Shown: piece after piece, positions 26,763 through 35,041 of the stretch
How the letters are laid out: each line of letters begins with the position of its first letter
Position numbering within the stretch: the stretch's first letter is position 1
DNA from: Melghirimyces profundicolus
Lineage (GTDB): Bacteria; Bacillota; Bacilli; Thermoactinomycetales; DSM-45169
NCBI RefSeq assembly: GCF_003054245.1
Contig: NZ_QBKR01000019.1
Coordinates: forward strand, 1-64,000
Reading direction: 5' to 3'
DNA length: 64,000 nt
The notes under the pieces: generated by a model
Database searches by the model: none
Seen by the model: only the letters and a program-made list of their open reading frames with translations
Told to the model about the DNA's origin: nothing
Position numbers and translations under genes: made by a program

Positions 26763-27710
26763 ATGAGTGGAGCGGACCTTGCGCAATGGGAAAAGGCCTT
26801 GGGCGAAAAAATTCACGATGTCCGAAACTACCGCAGATATCGGCTTCTGGAAACGGATTCGGGAAAATGGGTGGTGAAAGCCAGTCGTCACCCTTTCCAT
26901 CTCCGGTGGTGGGCATGGGTGGATCGAGAGCTTCGGCAGAGAGGGTTTGACCGGATGCCTCTTTACCGCACTGACGGTTGCAAATGGCTCTTGACCGCCT
27001 GGGTGGATGCGCAGCCGGCCACGTATCAAAACCCCGGGGACATTCGGAAGGCGGCAGGGCTTCTCTCCCGGTTTCACCGGGCCGGACGGGGTCTTCTCAC
27101 TCCGCCGTCCTCTTTCCATTCTCATTTATTGGAGGAGCGGATCGAATCCCGATACCGTTCCTTTTCTCTTTTGATGAAGAACGTGACAGAGACAAAAGGA
27201 GAATTCGGAGACCTTTTGAGGCAATACGGCCCGGTGTTTCTGCAGTTCGGAAACGAAGCCCGAAGGCGTTTGAAAGGGATGCCGTTGAAAAACCTGATCC
27301 AGTGGGAAAGGGGGATGCGTTGTCTTACCCATCGCGATCTCGCCTGCCATAACTTTTTAATCGACAGGAAGGGGGAGGGATGGCTGATCGACTTTGAAAC
27401 AGCGGAGTACGATGCACAGGTGGGAGATCTTTGGCAGCTTCTTTCCCGGGCACTGACCGTACAGCGGTGGGATGCCTTCCTTTTTTCGGAAATCCTCCGG
27501 GTCTATGAGTCTCATCGGCCCCTGACACCGGTGGAACGGGGAATCCTTGCCATTCTTCTCGGTTTTCCCAACGAGTTTCTACGGGAATCCCTCGGCCTTG
27601 CCCTGAACAAAAAAGGGTATGCCTGCGACAAAACCCTTCCCTACCTGGAGAGAATCGCACAGACGCTTCCCCGATACCGGGAGTTTCTTCATCGATGGGC
27701 CGGTTGGTAG
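26763..27710 (+). CDS. CotS/YutH-like spore coat kinase-fold protein
   Basis: 315-residue protein with the aminoglycoside-phosphotransferase-like kinase fold found in CotS, CotI and YutH coat proteins. The catalytic loop reads LTHRDLACHNFLI (HRDxxxxN, around residue 195) and the metal site WLIDFETAEYD, so activity is possible. It follows safA by 24 bases and probably shares its transcript. ATG 26763 is preferred because GGGAGG lies nine bases upstream; an ATG at 26754 overlaps the ribosome site. Genes of this type are expressed in the mother cell and decorate the spore surface. Confidence 0.75.
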   Translation: MSGADLAQWEKALGEKIHDVRNYRRYRLLETDSGKWVVKASRHPFHLRWWAWVDRELRQRGFDRMPLYRTDGCKWLLTAWVDAQPATYQNPGDIRKAAGLLSRFHRAGRGLLTPPSSFHSHLLEERIESRYRSFSLLMKNVTETKGEFGDLLRQYGPVFLQFGNEARRRLKGMPLKNLIQWERGMRCLTHRDLACHNFLIDRKGEGWLIDFETAEYDAQVGDLWQLLSRALTVQRWDAFLFSEILRVYESHRPLTPVERGILAILLGFPNEFLRESLGLALNKKGYACDKTLPYLERIAQTLPRYREFLHRWAGW

Positions 27711-27733
27711 ATTCCAGTACTTGTGATATCATG
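27705..27733 (+). promoter_or_regulatory. Candidate promoter upstream of yebC
   Basis: TTGGTA (27705-27710), 17 bp, TATCAT (27728-27733). The 200-base leader that follows holds a GC-rich stem (CCGCCCG/CGGGCGG, about 27780-27805) without a T run; its role is unknown. Confidence 0.45.
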
Positions 27734-27941
27734 AGAGAGGCAGAAAACGCCGCGAAAGTTGCGGGACGACAGCGGGATCCGCCCGGTCCGGCATCGGGCG
27801 GATCGGTCTTGGGAGGTCCGCCATGCCGATTCCGGGCAGGTGGACTTTTGTTTACACCCGGAGATCCGGACGTCAGTCCTCTTATGTTAACGGCGTTCCG
27901 GATGCATCATGTTTGAACCGATGGTGAAGAGGTGATGGTTG

Positions 27942-28697
27942 ATGGCCGGTCATTCCAAGTGGAAGAACATCCAACATCGAAAAGGCCGCCAAGATGCGCT
28001 CCGTGGAAAGCTGTTCGCCAAGCTGTCCCGCGAGATCTCGGTGGCGGCCAGAGAAGGAGGCGGCGACCCCGCCCAAAACCAGCGCCTGCGCCTGGCGATC
28101 TCCAAAGCCCGCTCCCAAAACATGCCCAACGACAATATTGAGCGGGCGATCAAAAGAGGGACCGGAGAGGAAGGAGGGGGCAATTACGAGGCCGTCACCT
28201 ACGAAGGATACGGTCCGGGGGGCGCCGCGGTCATGGTGGAGGCTCTGACGGACAACCGCAACCGGACCGCTGCCGATATGCGTCACATTTTTTCCAAGCG
28301 TGGCGGCAACCTGGGCGAGAGCGGCTGTGTGGCTTGGATGTTCGACCGGAAGGGATTCTTAAGGATCGACCGGGAATCCGCCGGTTTGGATGAAGACGAG
28401 ATGATGCTGAAGGTGTTGGAAGCCGGGGCGGAAGATTTTGAAGCGACAGAGGACAGTTTTGAGATCACCACCTCCCCCGACCAGTTCGAAGAGGTGAAAA
28501 ATGCACTGGAAAATGAAGGGATCCGGTTTTCCACCGCCGAGGTGACCCAGATTCCTCAGAACACCGTCGACCTGACAGGGGACGATGTGAAAAACATGCT
28601 CCAGTTGATGGAACAGTTGGAGGACCACGATGACGTGCAGAACGTTTATTCCAACTTTGAGATCGACGATGCCGAATTGGAGCAATACGATGATTGA
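27942..28697 (+). CDS. yebC: YebC/PmpR family protein
   Basis: 251-residue member of the YebC/TACO1 family: start MAGHSKWKNIQHRKGRQDA, core RLRLAISKARSQNMPNDNIERAI and the acidic C-terminal domain ending DDAELEQYDD. Long annotated as a transcription regulator; recent work on the family points to relief of ribosome stalling on proline-rich stretches. The neighbouring SafA-like protein is strongly proline-rich, a suggestive but unproven link. In B. subtilis the gene lies between safA/coxA and ruvA, as here. Its end overlaps the next reading frame by eight bases. Confidence 0.93.
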   Translation: MAGHSKWKNIQHRKGRQDALRGKLFAKLSREISVAAREGGGDPAQNQRLRLAISKARSQNMPNDNIERAIKRGTGEEGGGNYEAVTYEGYGPGGAAVMVEALTDNRNRTAADMRHIFSKRGGNLGESGCVAWMFDRKGFLRIDRESAGLDEDEMMLKVLEAGAEDFEATEDSFEITTSPDQFEEVKNALENEGIRFSTAEVTQIPQNTVDLTGDDVKNMLQLMEQLEDHDDVQNVYSNFEIDDAELEQYDD

Positions 28698-28935
28698 TCC
28701 GCTGTTGTCAGGAAAAAGGGTGCGCCTGACGGCGATGGAAGACGGAGACCTCGGTGCCGTCGCCTCTTGGCACGGGGATGCGGGGTTTATGCGGCGATTG
28801 TCCGCGGCCGCCTCTTTTCCGAGGTCCGAGAGCGAGTTGAAAAAGTGGCTGGAGAAAAGCCGGGAATCACCACTGCTGGTCCGCCGAAGGGTTCCGTTTC
28901 GAAGGGTTCCATGCCACTCCCGACTCCCTCGATGA
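28690..28935 (+). pseudogene. GNAT acetyltransferase, 3'-deleted remnant
   Basis: About 58 residues match the start of a RimJ/RimL-type N-acetyltransferase (LLSGKRVRLTAMEDGDLGAV, then SESELKKWLEKS). The acetyl-CoA-binding motif region is missing. At about 28862 the sequence switches to the second half of a phosphoesterase gene in a different frame, and this frame runs on as nonsense to a stop at 28935. The ATG overlaps the yebC stop, so the intact gene was coupled to yebC. A full-length protein would be about 180 residues. Confidence 0.75.
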
Positions 28936-29272
28936 AGTGATATGGCCCTGGTCTCCGGTGGAGGAGTTGAACCGGCTTCGACGGGAGGAAGATACCGATG
29001 TGGCGGTCTTCGGGCATGTCCACCATGCCTTTGTCCGGTGCACCGGCGGTGTTACTGTCGTCAACACCGGCAGCATCGGCCTTCCCTTCGACGGAGATCC
29101 CGTCATTGATCTCAACCTCACCGGGGCGGCGGTCCAACTCCGCCGGGTGAACTATGACCGGGAAAAGGCGATCCGGGTCGCAAAAGAACGGGAGATGCCG
29201 GATGTGGAGCTGTTTGAGGAAGGGTTGCGGACCGCTTCTTATCCGTACTTCAAGCGGGTACAGAAGGTATAG
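28863..29272 (+). pseudogene. Metallophosphoesterase (YfcE/calcineurin-like), 5'-deleted remnant
   Basis: About 130 C-terminal residues of a metallophosphatase: GFHATPDSLDEVIW, the metal motif FGHVHHAFVR (GHxH) and VVNTGSIGLPFDGD. The N-terminal half with DxH, GD and GNHD motifs is absent. An in-frame GTG at 28937 could start a truncated product but the active site would be incomplete. It is joined directly to the acetyltransferase remnant, which marks a deletion scar. Confidence 0.8.
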
Positions 29273-29297
29273 ATGGTTTCATTGGAAGTATTGTGAT

Positions 29298-29330
29298 TTT
29301 AGGAGCAGGATCACCGGGATTCTGCTTCTT
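29298..29330 (+). terminator. Intrinsic terminator after the yebC/remnant unit
   Basis: AGCAGGATC...GGATTCTGCT hairpin followed by TCTTTTTG. Confidence 0.65.
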
Positions 29331-29510
29331 TTTGTTTATCACACCACTTGTCGACGAGATGGATGATGCTCCCTGTTGAGTGGCAGTGACGAAGACCATA
29401 AACCCTCCCCTTTTGAAATCAACTTCTTGGAGGGATGACATTTCGAAGTGCAGGAAACCCATCATCGCTTGGAAGGGCAACAGGGTACAAGAGTGGCAGC
29501 ATTTTTTAAC

Positions 29511-29532
29511 CCCCTCCGTTGCCGGAGGGGGC
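29511..29532. terminator. Hairpin at the 3' end of mntD
   Basis: CCCCCTCCG/CGGAGGGGG with a small loop, just outside the mntD stop. The flanks are A/T-rich rather than a clean T run, so its efficiency is doubtful. Nothing else is seen in 29331-29510. Confidence 0.45.
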
Positions 29533-29537
29533 ATTTG

Positions 29538-30434
29538 TTACCGATGGTCCACGGCGGTGGCGGTGCGCAGCCGTCGGCGGATCAGCCAGCGGGTGACGAC
29601 GCCGTGGAGGGGGGAGAAAAGAAAGGCGAGGAGGAAGAAGGTGCCGGCCGCCACGGTCATCGAACCGGCGATGGAGGCGTCGAAGACGAGGGCGAGCCAG
29701 TAACCGAAGAGGGAGCTGAGAATGCCCGCCCCGACGCTGATCGCCAGCATGGTTTCCAGTCTGTCTGTCAGCAGATATGCCGTCGCCGACGGCACGGTCA
29801 GCATCGCCACCACCAGAATGGCCCCGACGCTTTCAAAGGAAGCGACGGTGGTGACGGAGACGAGGCCCATCAGGAGGTAGTGGATCAACAGGACGGGGAT
29901 GCCCAGGGCGGCGGCCATCTGAGGATCGAAGGAGACGATTTTGAACTCCTTGAAAAACAGGCCGACGATGAGAAGACTGAGGAGGAAAGCCGTTCCCACT
30001 CCCCAGATCGCCTTGGGGCCGATGTTGTGGCCGAATAGAGACAGGGTGTCCCAGGGGACGTAGGCGATTTCCCCGTAGAGGACACAATCCAGGTCCAGGT
30101 CCACCTGCCGGGTGTAGAGGGAAACGAGAATCACACCAATGGCGAAGAGGGCGGTGAAGGTCACACTGATCGCCGCGTCGCTTTGAACTCCCTGTGAGCG
30201 CAGGCTCTGGATGAAAAAGGTGCACAGGAGACCGAAGGCGGCGGCCCCCAGCAGCATCGGGAGGGAATCCCGGCTGCCGCTGATCAGAAAGGCGATCACA
30301 ATTCCGGGGAGGACGGCGTGGCTGATCGCGTCTCCCAACATGGCCATGCGGCGGAGAATCAAAAAGCATCCCAGGAATCCGCAGGAGGCAGCCACCAGCG
30401 CTCCGGTCACCATAATGGTCAGTCCCATGCTCAT
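29538..30434 (-). CDS. mntD: Manganese ABC transporter permease MntD
   Basis: 298-residue membrane protein of the ABC-3 family (about eight helices) that forms the transport channel with MntC. GDAISHAVLPGIVIAFL near residue 40 is the family's conserved loop and FKEFKIVSFDPQMAAALG the ATPase-contact region. Start ATG 30434 follows AAGGAGG and overlaps the mntC stop as ATGA. Gene order binding protein-ATPase-long permease-short permease is that of B. subtilis mntABCD. Confidence 0.88.
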   Translation of the reverse strand: MSMGLTIMVTGALVAASCGFLGCFLILRRMAMLGDAISHAVLPGIVIAFLISGSRDSLPMLLGAAAFGLLCTFFIQSLRSQGVQSDAAISVTFTALFAIGVILVSLYTRQVDLDLDCVLYGEIAYVPWDTLSLFGHNIGPKAIWGVGTAFLLSLLIVGLFFKEFKIVSFDPQMAAALGIPVLLIHYLLMGLVSVTTVASFESVGAILVVAMLTVPSATAYLLTDRLETMLAISVGAGILSSLFGYWLALVFDASIAGSMTVAAGTFFLLAFLFSPLHGVVTRWLIRRRLRTATAVDHR

Positions 30435-31759
30435 GGGGTGATTCCTCCTTCCCCGGCGGGTATGCTTCCCGCATCCGGTTTCCATTTCGGTTCCCGGCCA
30501 TGCTTGACCAGCAGGTTCCACAAGGGCTCAAACAGATCCGGCGGGATCTCTCCGGTGACAGAACCGGTTCCCTCTTCGCGGAGGTTGCCCCCGATTTCGT
30601 TCTCGTGCATCATCCACACTTCGGTCATCCGGGTGCGCAGGACGGTCTCATAGGCTTGGATCCAACCCTCTTCCGTCCCCCGGATGCGGAAGGCTCCGTT
30701 CCTTTTGCACACTTGGATCCATCCGTCCCGCATCAGGGACGCGAGGGCAGATTTCAGGCGGCGCCGGGGGATCGGATATTTCTGCAAAATCGTTTCCGTA
30801 TCCAGCTCACCGGAACCGCCTTGTTCCCGGTTCTCGTAGAGGGAGTGCAACACGCGTTCCCGGGCCGCCTGTTTTCGCATGCGGGCGAGACGGACCGCTT
30901 TGGCCAGCAGTCCCCGCCGGGGGGAGAAGATGAGGGAAATCAGGAAGACCACGGTGGCGGCCACCACGATCAAAGGACCGGTGGGGAGGTTCGCCGTGGT
31001 CGCACTGAACAGGGTGCCGAGCGCACCGGACATCCCGCCGAGAAGGGCGGACAGCACCAGCATCCTGTCCAGCCGTTCCGTCCAGTACCGGGCCGCCGCC
31101 GCAGGGGTGATGATCAGGGCGGCCATCAACACCACGCCGGCGGCCTGGAGGCCGATGACGACGGCCACGACCAGCATCAACATCAAAACCAGGTCCAGCA
31201 TGCCGACGGGAAAACCCAGGCTCCGACCGAAGCCGGGGTCAAAGCAAAGGAGCTTGAACTCCTTGAAAAACAAGAGGGAGAACAGCAGGAGGGCGATCGC
31301 GACTCCTCCCATCACCCAGACGTCGTCTCCGACGAGAGAAGCGGACTGGCCGAACAGGAATTTATCCAGGCCGCTCTGGTTGCCGTAGTTGGTGTGCTGG
31401 ATCTGGGTGAGAAAGACGATTCCCACTCCGAAGAAGACGGAGAGCACGAGCGCTAAAGCAGTGTCTTCCTTGATCCGGGAGAACCGGGTGATGGCGTTGA
31501 TCGCCATGGAGGCGAGAATCCCTGTCACCGTCGCCCCGATCAGGAAGAAGAAAGGATTTTTCGAACCCGTCAGCATAAAGGCGAGACAGATTCCGGGTAG
31601 AGCGGCGTGGGCGAGAACGTCGCCCATCAGCCCCCGTTTCCGCAAAAAGGCGAAAGAGCCGATCACGCCGCTGGAAAGCCCCAGCAGGACGGTGCCGGAC
31701 AACACCCAGAGGGTGTTGGGATCGGAGAGAAAATGTGACGCTTGCGACAGGAAGTTCAT
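30431..31759 (-). CDS. mntC: Manganese ABC transporter permease MntC (long form)
   Basis: 442 residues. Residues about 1-290 are the ABC-3 permease (GDVLAHAALPGICLAFML, FKEFKLLCFDPGFGRSLG); the last 150 residues form a cytosolic extension with a winged-helix look (SGELDTETILQKYPIPRRRL, LMRDGWIQVCKRNGAFRIRG). B. subtilis MntC (435 residues) has the same long form, which distinguishes this system from zinc ZnuB permeases. ATG 31759 with GAGGTG six bases upstream is preferred over GTG 31768. Confidence 0.88.
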   Translation of the reverse strand: MNFLSQASHFLSDPNTLWVLSGTVLLGLSSGVIGSFAFLRKRGLMGDVLAHAALPGICLAFMLTGSKNPFFFLIGATVTGILASMAINAITRFSRIKEDTALALVLSVFFGVGIVFLTQIQHTNYGNQSGLDKFLFGQSASLVGDDVWVMGGVAIALLLFSLLFFKEFKLLCFDPGFGRSLGFPVGMLDLVLMLMLVVAVVIGLQAAGVVLMAALIITPAAAARYWTERLDRMLVLSALLGGMSGALGTLFSATTANLPTGPLIVVAATVVFLISLIFSPRRGLLAKAVRLARMRKQAARERVLHSLYENREQGGSGELDTETILQKYPIPRRRLKSALASLMRDGWIQVCKRNGAFRIRGTEEGWIQAYETVLRTRMTEVWMMHENEIGGNLREEGTGSVTGEIPPDLFEPLWNLLVKHGREPKWKPDAGSIPAGEGGITP

Positions 31760-31764
31760 GAGGA

Positions 31765-32529
31765 TCACCTCGTCACGGCGACAGGATCCGGGAGTTCCGG
31801 CAACACGGTCAGTCGTCCGCCGTAGGTTTTCTGCAGATGATCCGCCGTAAACACCCAGGAAGTGGGACCGAAGGCGATTTGACGCATGTTGAGCATCAGG
31901 AGCCAGTCGAAGTATTCCCGGACGGTCTGGAGGTCATGATGAACGACCAGCACCGTTTTCTCCTGTGCTTTCAACTCGTTCAGAAGGCGGATGATCGCTT
32001 TTTCCGTGGCCGCATCCACGCCGACGAAGGGTTCATCCATAAAGTAGATCCGGGCGTCCTGGGCGAGGGAACGGGCGAGAAAGACCCGTTGCTGCTGGCC
32101 TCCGGACAGCTGACTGATTTGCCGTTTGGCGAAGTCGGCCATGCCCACTTTATCCAGGCAGTCCATGGCAAATTCCCGGTCGGCGGCTTTGGGCCGGCGG
32201 AACCAACCCAGTTTGCCGTAGCGTCCCATCAGGACCACGTCCAGGGCGCTGGTGGGAAAGTCCCAGTCCACCGATTCCCGCTGGGGGACATAGCCCACCA
32301 GGTCCCGCTGTTCTTTATACGGCTTTCCGTAAATCTTCACATCCCCGCTGGTCAGAGGAAGCAGGTTCATCATCGCTTTGATCAGAGTGGACTTACCGGC
32401 GCCGTTGGGGCCCACGATTCCGATCAGTTTTCCTTCCGGAGCGTCAAACTGGATGTCCCGGAGGACAGGCTTGCGGTGGTAGGCCACTGACAGGTCCCGG
32501 ATCGAGACGGGGCTGTGGATCCTTTTCAT
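31765..32529 (-). CDS. mntB: Manganese ABC transporter ATP-binding protein
   Basis: 254-residue ATPase: Walker A GPNGAGKSTL (about 38-47), Q-loop VGYVPQRESVDW, signature SQLSGGQQQRVFLA, Walker B IYFMDEPFVGVD and switch His in VVHHDLQTV. The QRESVDWDFP Q-loop is typical of Mn/Fe/Zn ABC-3 importers. RBS AAGGAG; the stop nearly abuts the mntC start. Confidence 0.93.
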   Translation of the reverse strand: MKRIHSPVSIRDLSVAYHRKPVLRDIQFDAPEGKLIGIVGPNGAGKSTLIKAMMNLLPLTSGDVKIYGKPYKEQRDLVGYVPQRESVDWDFPTSALDVVLMGRYGKLGWFRRPKAADREFAMDCLDKVGMADFAKRQISQLSGGQQQRVFLARSLAQDARIYFMDEPFVGVDAATEKAIIRLLNELKAQEKTVLVVHHDLQTVREYFDWLLMLNMRQIAFGPTSWVFTADHLQKTYGGRLTVLPELPDPVAVTR

Positions 32530-32555
32530 GGTGGGTGTCTCCTTTCCGATTCGTA

Positions 32556-33494
32556 CTATTTCAGAGCGGATACGATGGTATCCACGTTGTGGCGGACCAT
32601 GCCGACGTACGTGCCTTCAACGGTTCCTTCTTTGCCCATGGCGTCGGAAAAGAGTTCACCGCCGATGGAGATCTTGTGTCCTTTTTCTTCCGTTCCTTTC
32701 ACCACCGCCTGGATGGAGCGATTGGGAACGCTGGATTCCACGAACACCGCTTTGATTTCGCGATCGACCAGCAGTTTGACGATGCGCTGTACGTCCTTGA
32801 GCCCGTATTCCGATGCGGTGCTGATACCCTGAAGACCGACCACTTCCATATCGTAAGCCTTTCCGAAATATCCGAAGGCGTCATGGGCGGTGACCAGTAC
32901 GCGCCGCTCTTCGGGGATGCTTCGGATTTGTTCTTCGGCGTACCGGTCCAGTTCCTTCAGTTTCCCGATATAGGCTTCCGCCCGTTTTCGGTAATCTTCC
33001 CGATGTTGCGGATCGGCTTTGGAGAGCTCGGTTTCCACCCGTTTCACCGCTTCGATCCAGAGCCCCACATCAAACCAGAGGTGGGGATCGTACTGGTTGT
33101 CGGCGGTCCGGATCAGCTTTTTTTCATCGATTCCCTCCGCCACGGCAATCACCGGTTTTTCCCCGGAAATCTTGGCGAGGATGTCCGTCATTTTGCCTTC
33201 CAGGTGAATGCCGTTGTAGAAGATCATGTGGGCATCCTCCAGTTTCTTGATATCCCCATGGGAGGCTTTATATAAATGCGGATCCACCCCCGGCCCCATC
33301 AACGCGGTCACTTCCACCCGGTCCCCGCCGACGTTTTTGACGGCATCGGCCACCATCCCCGTGGTGGCGGTCACCCGGATCGGACCGTCCTGCGGAATGC
33401 CGGAACCTCCATGTACGCCGCAGGCGGACAGGATCAGCATGGCGGACAGAATCAAGCAGAAAACCGGAAACATCCACGTCGTGTACCTTTTCAT
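32556..33494 (-). CDS. mntA: Manganese-binding lipoprotein MntA
   Basis: 312-residue cluster A-I metal-binding lipoprotein. Signal peptide with lipobox LSAC (about residue 25). Metal ligands: His in GVDPHLYKAS, His in YNGIHLEGK, His/Glu region VLVTAHDAFGYFG and the Asp in GGELFSDAMG. TTGMVADAVKNVGGDRVEV, GLQGISTASEYGLKDVQ and AVFVESSV are close to B. subtilis MntA, and there is no His-rich loop as in zinc ZnuA, so manganese is the likely substrate. ATG 33494 has GGGGAG six bases upstream. Operators with MntR character lie upstream. Confidence 0.92.
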   Translation of the reverse strand: MKRYTTWMFPVFCLILSAMLILSACGVHGGSGIPQDGPIRVTATTGMVADAVKNVGGDRVEVTALMGPGVDPHLYKASHGDIKKLEDAHMIFYNGIHLEGKMTDILAKISGEKPVIAVAEGIDEKKLIRTADNQYDPHLWFDVGLWIEAVKRVETELSKADPQHREDYRKRAEAYIGKLKELDRYAEEQIRSIPEERRVLVTAHDAFGYFGKAYDMEVVGLQGISTASEYGLKDVQRIVKLLVDREIKAVFVESSVPNRSIQAVVKGTEEKGHKISIGGELFSDAMGKEGTVEGTYVGMVRHNVDTIVSALK

Positions 33495-33563
33495 CTGTTC
33501 TCCCCCATTCTTGCTTTCTGCCATTTTTCTTTACCCCACGAAGGAAAAGTAGATGGGTCAATT

Positions 33564-33583
33564 TTTATTTCCTTAAGGACATA
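33564..33583. promoter_or_regulatory. MntR-like operator 1 upstream of mntA
   Basis: Contains CCTTAAGG (33571-33578); read on minus it is ATGTCCTTAAGGAAAT, which matches 12 of 16 positions of the B. subtilis MntR box TTTGCCTTAAGGAAAC. About 75 bases before the mntA start, where the promoter should be. Confidence 0.7.
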
Positions 33584-33603
33584 ATGTTTGCTGAAGAAAT
33601 TAA

Positions 33604-33622
33604 TTTTGCCCTTAAGCAAAAA
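33604..33622. promoter_or_regulatory. MntR-like operator 2 upstream of mntA
   Basis: Dyad TTTTGC-CCTTAA-GCAAAA. It shares the TGCCC...GCA pattern with two sites in front of feoA and the TTAAGG core with operator 1. A DtxR/MntR-family repressor is the natural candidate; its gene is not in this window. Confidence 0.65.
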
Positions 33623-33695
33623 TCGTTAAGCTAATTGTATGCGGCGGTTCGAAAAAATGTCAACGATCATTTGCATCTCTTCAAATTTATCTTCG

Positions 33696-33719
33696 ATATT
33701 TGAGCGCATATTCATATAT
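33696..33719. promoter_or_regulatory. CzrA/ArsR-type operator
   Basis: Imperfect dyad ATATTTGAG...TTCATATAT, the 12-2-12 style site bound by CzrA/SmtB repressors, 30 bases before the czrA start. Confidence 0.65.
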
Positions 33720-33748
33720 TGGTACCATGGAACATGGAGGTGGGGGAT

Positions 33749-34060
33749 TTGGCAACGGAATCATCCGGTTTTCCTCTTCCTGAGGAAACAGTGGAAGAGG
33801 TTTCACGAACGTTTAAGGCACTGGGGGATCCGACCCGGATTCGAATTTTACATCTTCTTTCCAGGGGAGAGGCATCGGTGGGACGGATCGCCGGGGCTCT
33901 GAGCCTTTCCCCGTCGGCCGTATCCCACCAGCTGGCGTATCTCAGGAACCTGCGGCTGGTAAAATATCGGAGGAAAGGTTCCACGTACCTGTACTCCTGC
34001 CTGGATGATCATGTTTTGGCTCTGCTCCATCAAACCATCCGCCACGTGGAGCACGGGTAA
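33749..34060 (+). CDS. czrA: ArsR/SmtB zinc-responsive repressor CzrA
   Basis: 103-residue winged-helix repressor (FKALGDPTRIRILHLL, LSPSAVSHQLAYLRNLRLV). The C-terminal helix carries DDHVLALLHQTIRHVEH, which has exactly the D-x-H-(10)-H-x-x-H pattern of the zinc/cobalt alpha-5 site of CzrA. TTG 33749 is chosen because GGAGGTGGGG lies just upstream; it gives near-canonical length (CzrA about 107). It is followed at 12 bases by czcD, so it should repress its own efflux operon until zinc rises. Confidence 0.92.
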   Translation: MATESSGFPLPEETVEEVSRTFKALGDPTRIRILHLLSRGEASVGRIAGALSLSPSAVSHQLAYLRNLRLVKYRRKGSTYLYSCLDDHVLALLHQTIRHVEHG

Positions 34061-34072
34061 GGAGGGGAGAAC

Positions 34073-34999
34073 ATGCACCATCACCACCACGGCGACTCCC
34101 GTCATCACGGCGATCAAAGAGAGCAAAACAAACAAGGTCTGACCATCGCTTTGGGAATCACGACGGGGATCATGTTGCTGGAGTTTTTCGGCGGTCTCTT
34201 GACCAACAGTCTCGCCCTCCTGTCCGATTCGGGACATATGCTGAGCGACGCGGGTTCATTGGCACTGAGCCTGGCTGCCATGTGGTTCGCCGCGCGGCCG
34301 GCGTCTCCGAATAAGAGTTTTGGTTTTTACCGCTTTGAAATCCTGGCGGCTCTGTTTAACGGAGTGACCCTGTTCGTGATCGCCGGTTTTATCGTATGGG
34401 AAGCGGTGAATCGATTCCTCTCGCCGCCGAAAGTGGCGGGCGGGTCCATGATGATGATCGCTGCCGTCGGCCTTGCCGCCAACCTGGTGAGTGCCTGGTT
34501 TCTTATGAAAAAAGGGGATGTCAAGGAGAATGTCAACCTGAAAAGCGCCTTTCTCCACATCCTGGGGGACGCGCTGGGATCCGTGGGGGCGATCGTGGCC
34601 GGAGTGCTGATGACGTTGTATTCCTGGTATGAGGCGGATCCGGTGATCAGTGTGATCGTCGCCCTTTTCATCCTGCGGAGCGCCTGGGGGGTGCTTAGTG
34701 ACAGCATCCATATTCTGATGGAGGGGACGCCCGTCACCATTGATCAGGAGGAGGTTCGGAAGACCCTCGGGGAGATCCGGGGAGTCAACGACGTTCACGA
34801 TCTTCACATCTGGACGATCACCTCCGGGTTGGATTCCCTGAGCTGTCACTTGGTGATTGAGGATGAGCGGGACGGTCAGGTCATCCTGCAACAGGCGATC
34901 CGGAAAATCGAGGAACGCTTTCAGATCCGGCATACCACCATCCAGGTCGAAACGACGGACCTTCAGCACCCTGAGCAGGTGTGTGATCCTCATTCATAA
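34073..34999 (+). CDS. czcD: Cation diffusion facilitator CzcD (zinc efflux)
   Basis: 308-residue proton-coupled metal exporter. His-rich N terminus (MHHHHHGDSRHHGD), six helices, transport-site residues in SDSGHMLSDAGS (helix 2) and LHILGDALGS (helix 5), then a cytosolic ferredoxin-like domain (VNDVHDLHIWTITSGLDSLS). HxxxD pairs in both helices indicate Zn rather than Mn. In an operon with czrA. Confidence 0.93.
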   Translation: MHHHHHGDSRHHGDQREQNKQGLTIALGITTGIMLLEFFGGLLTNSLALLSDSGHMLSDAGSLALSLAAMWFAARPASPNKSFGFYRFEILAALFNGVTLFVIAGFIVWEAVNRFLSPPKVAGGSMMMIAAVGLAANLVSAWFLMKKGDVKENVNLKSAFLHILGDALGSVGAIVAGVLMTLYSWYEADPVISVIVALFILRSAWGVLSDSIHILMEGTPVTIDQEEVRKTLGEIRGVNDVHDLHIWTITSGLDSLSCHLVIEDERDGQVILQQAIRKIEERFQIRHTTIQVETTDLQHPEQVCDPHS

Positions 35000-35029
35000 A
35001 AAACGCCGCGGCGTACCGCGGCGTTTTTT
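34997..35029. terminator. Bidirectional terminator between czcD and feoB
   Basis: AAAAACGCCGCGG / CCGCGGCGTTTTTT with a four-base loop, between convergent operons. Confidence 0.92.
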
Positions 35030-35041
35030 GCATCCGTTGAT

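Noticed and set aside
29538-33494. Zinc (ZnuABC) importer
   Set aside because: Two permeases, a long MntC-type extension, no His-rich loop in the binding protein, MntA-like motifs and MntR-like operators favour manganese.
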